Assembly (NCBI GenBank): GCA_028679775.1
Contig: JAJRAX010000108.1
Span: 1-13,610 of the forward strand
Direction: 5' to 3'
From: Methanothrix sp.
GTDB lineage: Archaea > Halobacteriota > Methanosarcinia > Methanotrichales > Methanotrichaceae
DNA length: 13,610 bases
In this document: one piece after another, positions 13,019 through 13,610 of the stretch
How positions within the stretch are numbered: the first letter of the stretch is position 1
How the letters are laid out: each line of letters starts with the position of its first letter
The notes under the pieces: generated by a model
What the model was told of the DNA's origin: nothing
Seen by the model: only the letters and a program-made list of their open reading frames with translations
Database searches by the model: none
Made by a program: the position numbers and the translations under genes

Positions 13019-13610
13019 ATGGATTTTCCTCCTAAGGCAAGGGGCTTGAAGGAACTGGATGGAGCCATAGTGATGGCTGTCGCAGAGAGGAGCGATGAGG
13101 GCGTAGTTGCACTCTCCGGCGGGGTTGATTCGGCATTGGTTGGCCGGCTGGCCGGCAGGCAGTGCGTAGTGGTGGGCGTCTCCGGCTCGCATGACCTCCT
13201 GCGCGCCCGGCTCGTTGCCGGTGAGCTCAGCTTAATACTGCATGAGGAACTGATAGACCAGGACGATATCGAGGAGGCCCTGCGCCAGGTATTAGCTGTC
13301 ATTCCCGATAAAGATCCTGTCAATGCCTCCATTGCCACAACGCTATATTTTGTGAGCCGCTGGGCCGGACGGAACGAAGAGGAGCGCATCCTGGCCGGGC
13401 AGGGAGCGGACGAGCTATTCGGCGGATACTCTCGATACCTGCATACAAAGACCCTCGCCAAGGATATGGAAGAGGATTTCGAGAAGCTGCCCAGGCAGAT
13501 CGCCAGGGATCAGGCCGTGGCCGGGCTCTTTGGAGCTTATTTCTCTTTGCCCTACCTGGACCCAAGAGTGGTGAATGCTGCCCAAGCCATTCCCGCAGAG
13601 TTGAGGGTGA
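13019..13610 (+). CDS. asparagine-synthase-like PP-loop protein, stand-alone, cut by the window edge
   Basis: The frame is open from the ATG at 13019 to the end of the window, 197 residues visible. It matches the C-terminal ATP-pyrophosphatase domain of asparagine synthase B: PP-loop SGGVDS at 33-38, 'GQGADELFGGYSRY' at 127-140, and 'RDQAVAGLFGAYFSLPYLDP' at 163-182, the equivalent of the substrate-binding region. Unlike AsnB it has no N-terminal glutaminase (Ntn) domain; the PP-loop begins only 32 residues from the start. It would therefore need free ammonia or a separate amidotransferase. Similar stand-alone proteins are annotated in methanogens as asparagine synthase-related, with unclear substrate. 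No clear ribosome-binding site precedes the ATG, so the message may be leaderless. It diverges from thiM. Confidence 0.85.
   Translation, partial: MDFPPKARGLKELDGAIVMAVAERSDEGVVALSGGVDSALVGRLAGRQCVVVGVSGSHDLLRARLVAGELSLILHEELIDQDDIEEALRQVLAVIPDKDPVNASIATTLYFVSRWAGRNEEERILAGQGADELFGGYSRYLHTKTLAKDMEEDFEKLPRQIARDQAVAGLFGAYFSLPYLDPRVVNAAQAIPAELRV

Noticed and set aside
1..13610. CRISPR array, tRNA or rRNA genes
   Set aside because: I saw no regularly spaced repeats and no cloverleaf or conserved rRNA segments on either strand by reading. A tRNAscan or CRISPR-finder run would settle it.

Overview
This window comes from a methanogenic archaeon. Gene content suggests the Methanosarcinales, and a Methanothrix (Methanosaeta)-like acetoclastic methanogen fits best, but that placement is an inference and not a database result. 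Signs of an archaeon are a proteasome-activating nucleotidase (PAN), the archaeal form of S-adenosylmethionine synthetase, a coenzyme F420-type FrhB domain, TATA boxes about 25-30 bases ahead of several starts with little or no leader, and T-rich ends of transcription units. Coding density is high. By eye, base composition is moderately GC-rich in genes and AT-rich between them.

Layout. Positions 1-268 hold no gene that I can support. At 269-1612 (-) is a secreted iron/corrinoid-type binding protein with a dockerin-like calcium-binding module at its N-terminus. At 1778-2581 (-) is a short QueG-like protein with two [4Fe-4S] clusters. Diverging from it is a rightward unit: a small Cys-containing ORF (2740-2961), a NuoE-like [2Fe-2S] protein (2979-3446), a NuoF/HydB-like flavoprotein (3504-5384) and a protein that joins a NuoG-like iron-sulfur N-terminus to an FrhB domain (5381-6871). 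A small conserved protein (6971-7285) converges on the SAM synthetase gene (7335-8462, -). A small secreted protein (8574-9005) diverges from the latter. A spacer with two related hairpins, probably remnant IS200/IS605-family ends, precedes the PAN gene (9221-10456), which ends in a hairpin plus T-tract. An MscS-type channel gene follows (10583-11542). A leftward thiM-thiE pair (12971-11557) makes thiamine phosphate, and a PP-loop asparagine-synthase-like gene (13019 onward) runs off the right edge.

How the genes work together. The most interesting unit is 2979-6871. Two subunits match the NADH-handling core shared by complex I and the electron-bifurcating HydABC hydrogenases. The third has the iron-sulfur relay of HydA/NuoG, but an FrhB domain sits where the hydrogenase or formate dehydrogenase module would be. 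The simplest reading is a soluble NAD(H)-linked oxidoreductase of coenzyme F420, possibly bifurcating with ferredoxin as third partner. Methanothrix is reported to lack FpoF, the usual F420H2 input module of the Fpo complex, so an alternative link between F420 and other carriers would matter physiologically. The other genes are mostly housekeeping: protein turnover, methyl-donor synthesis, thiamine synthesis and osmotic protection.
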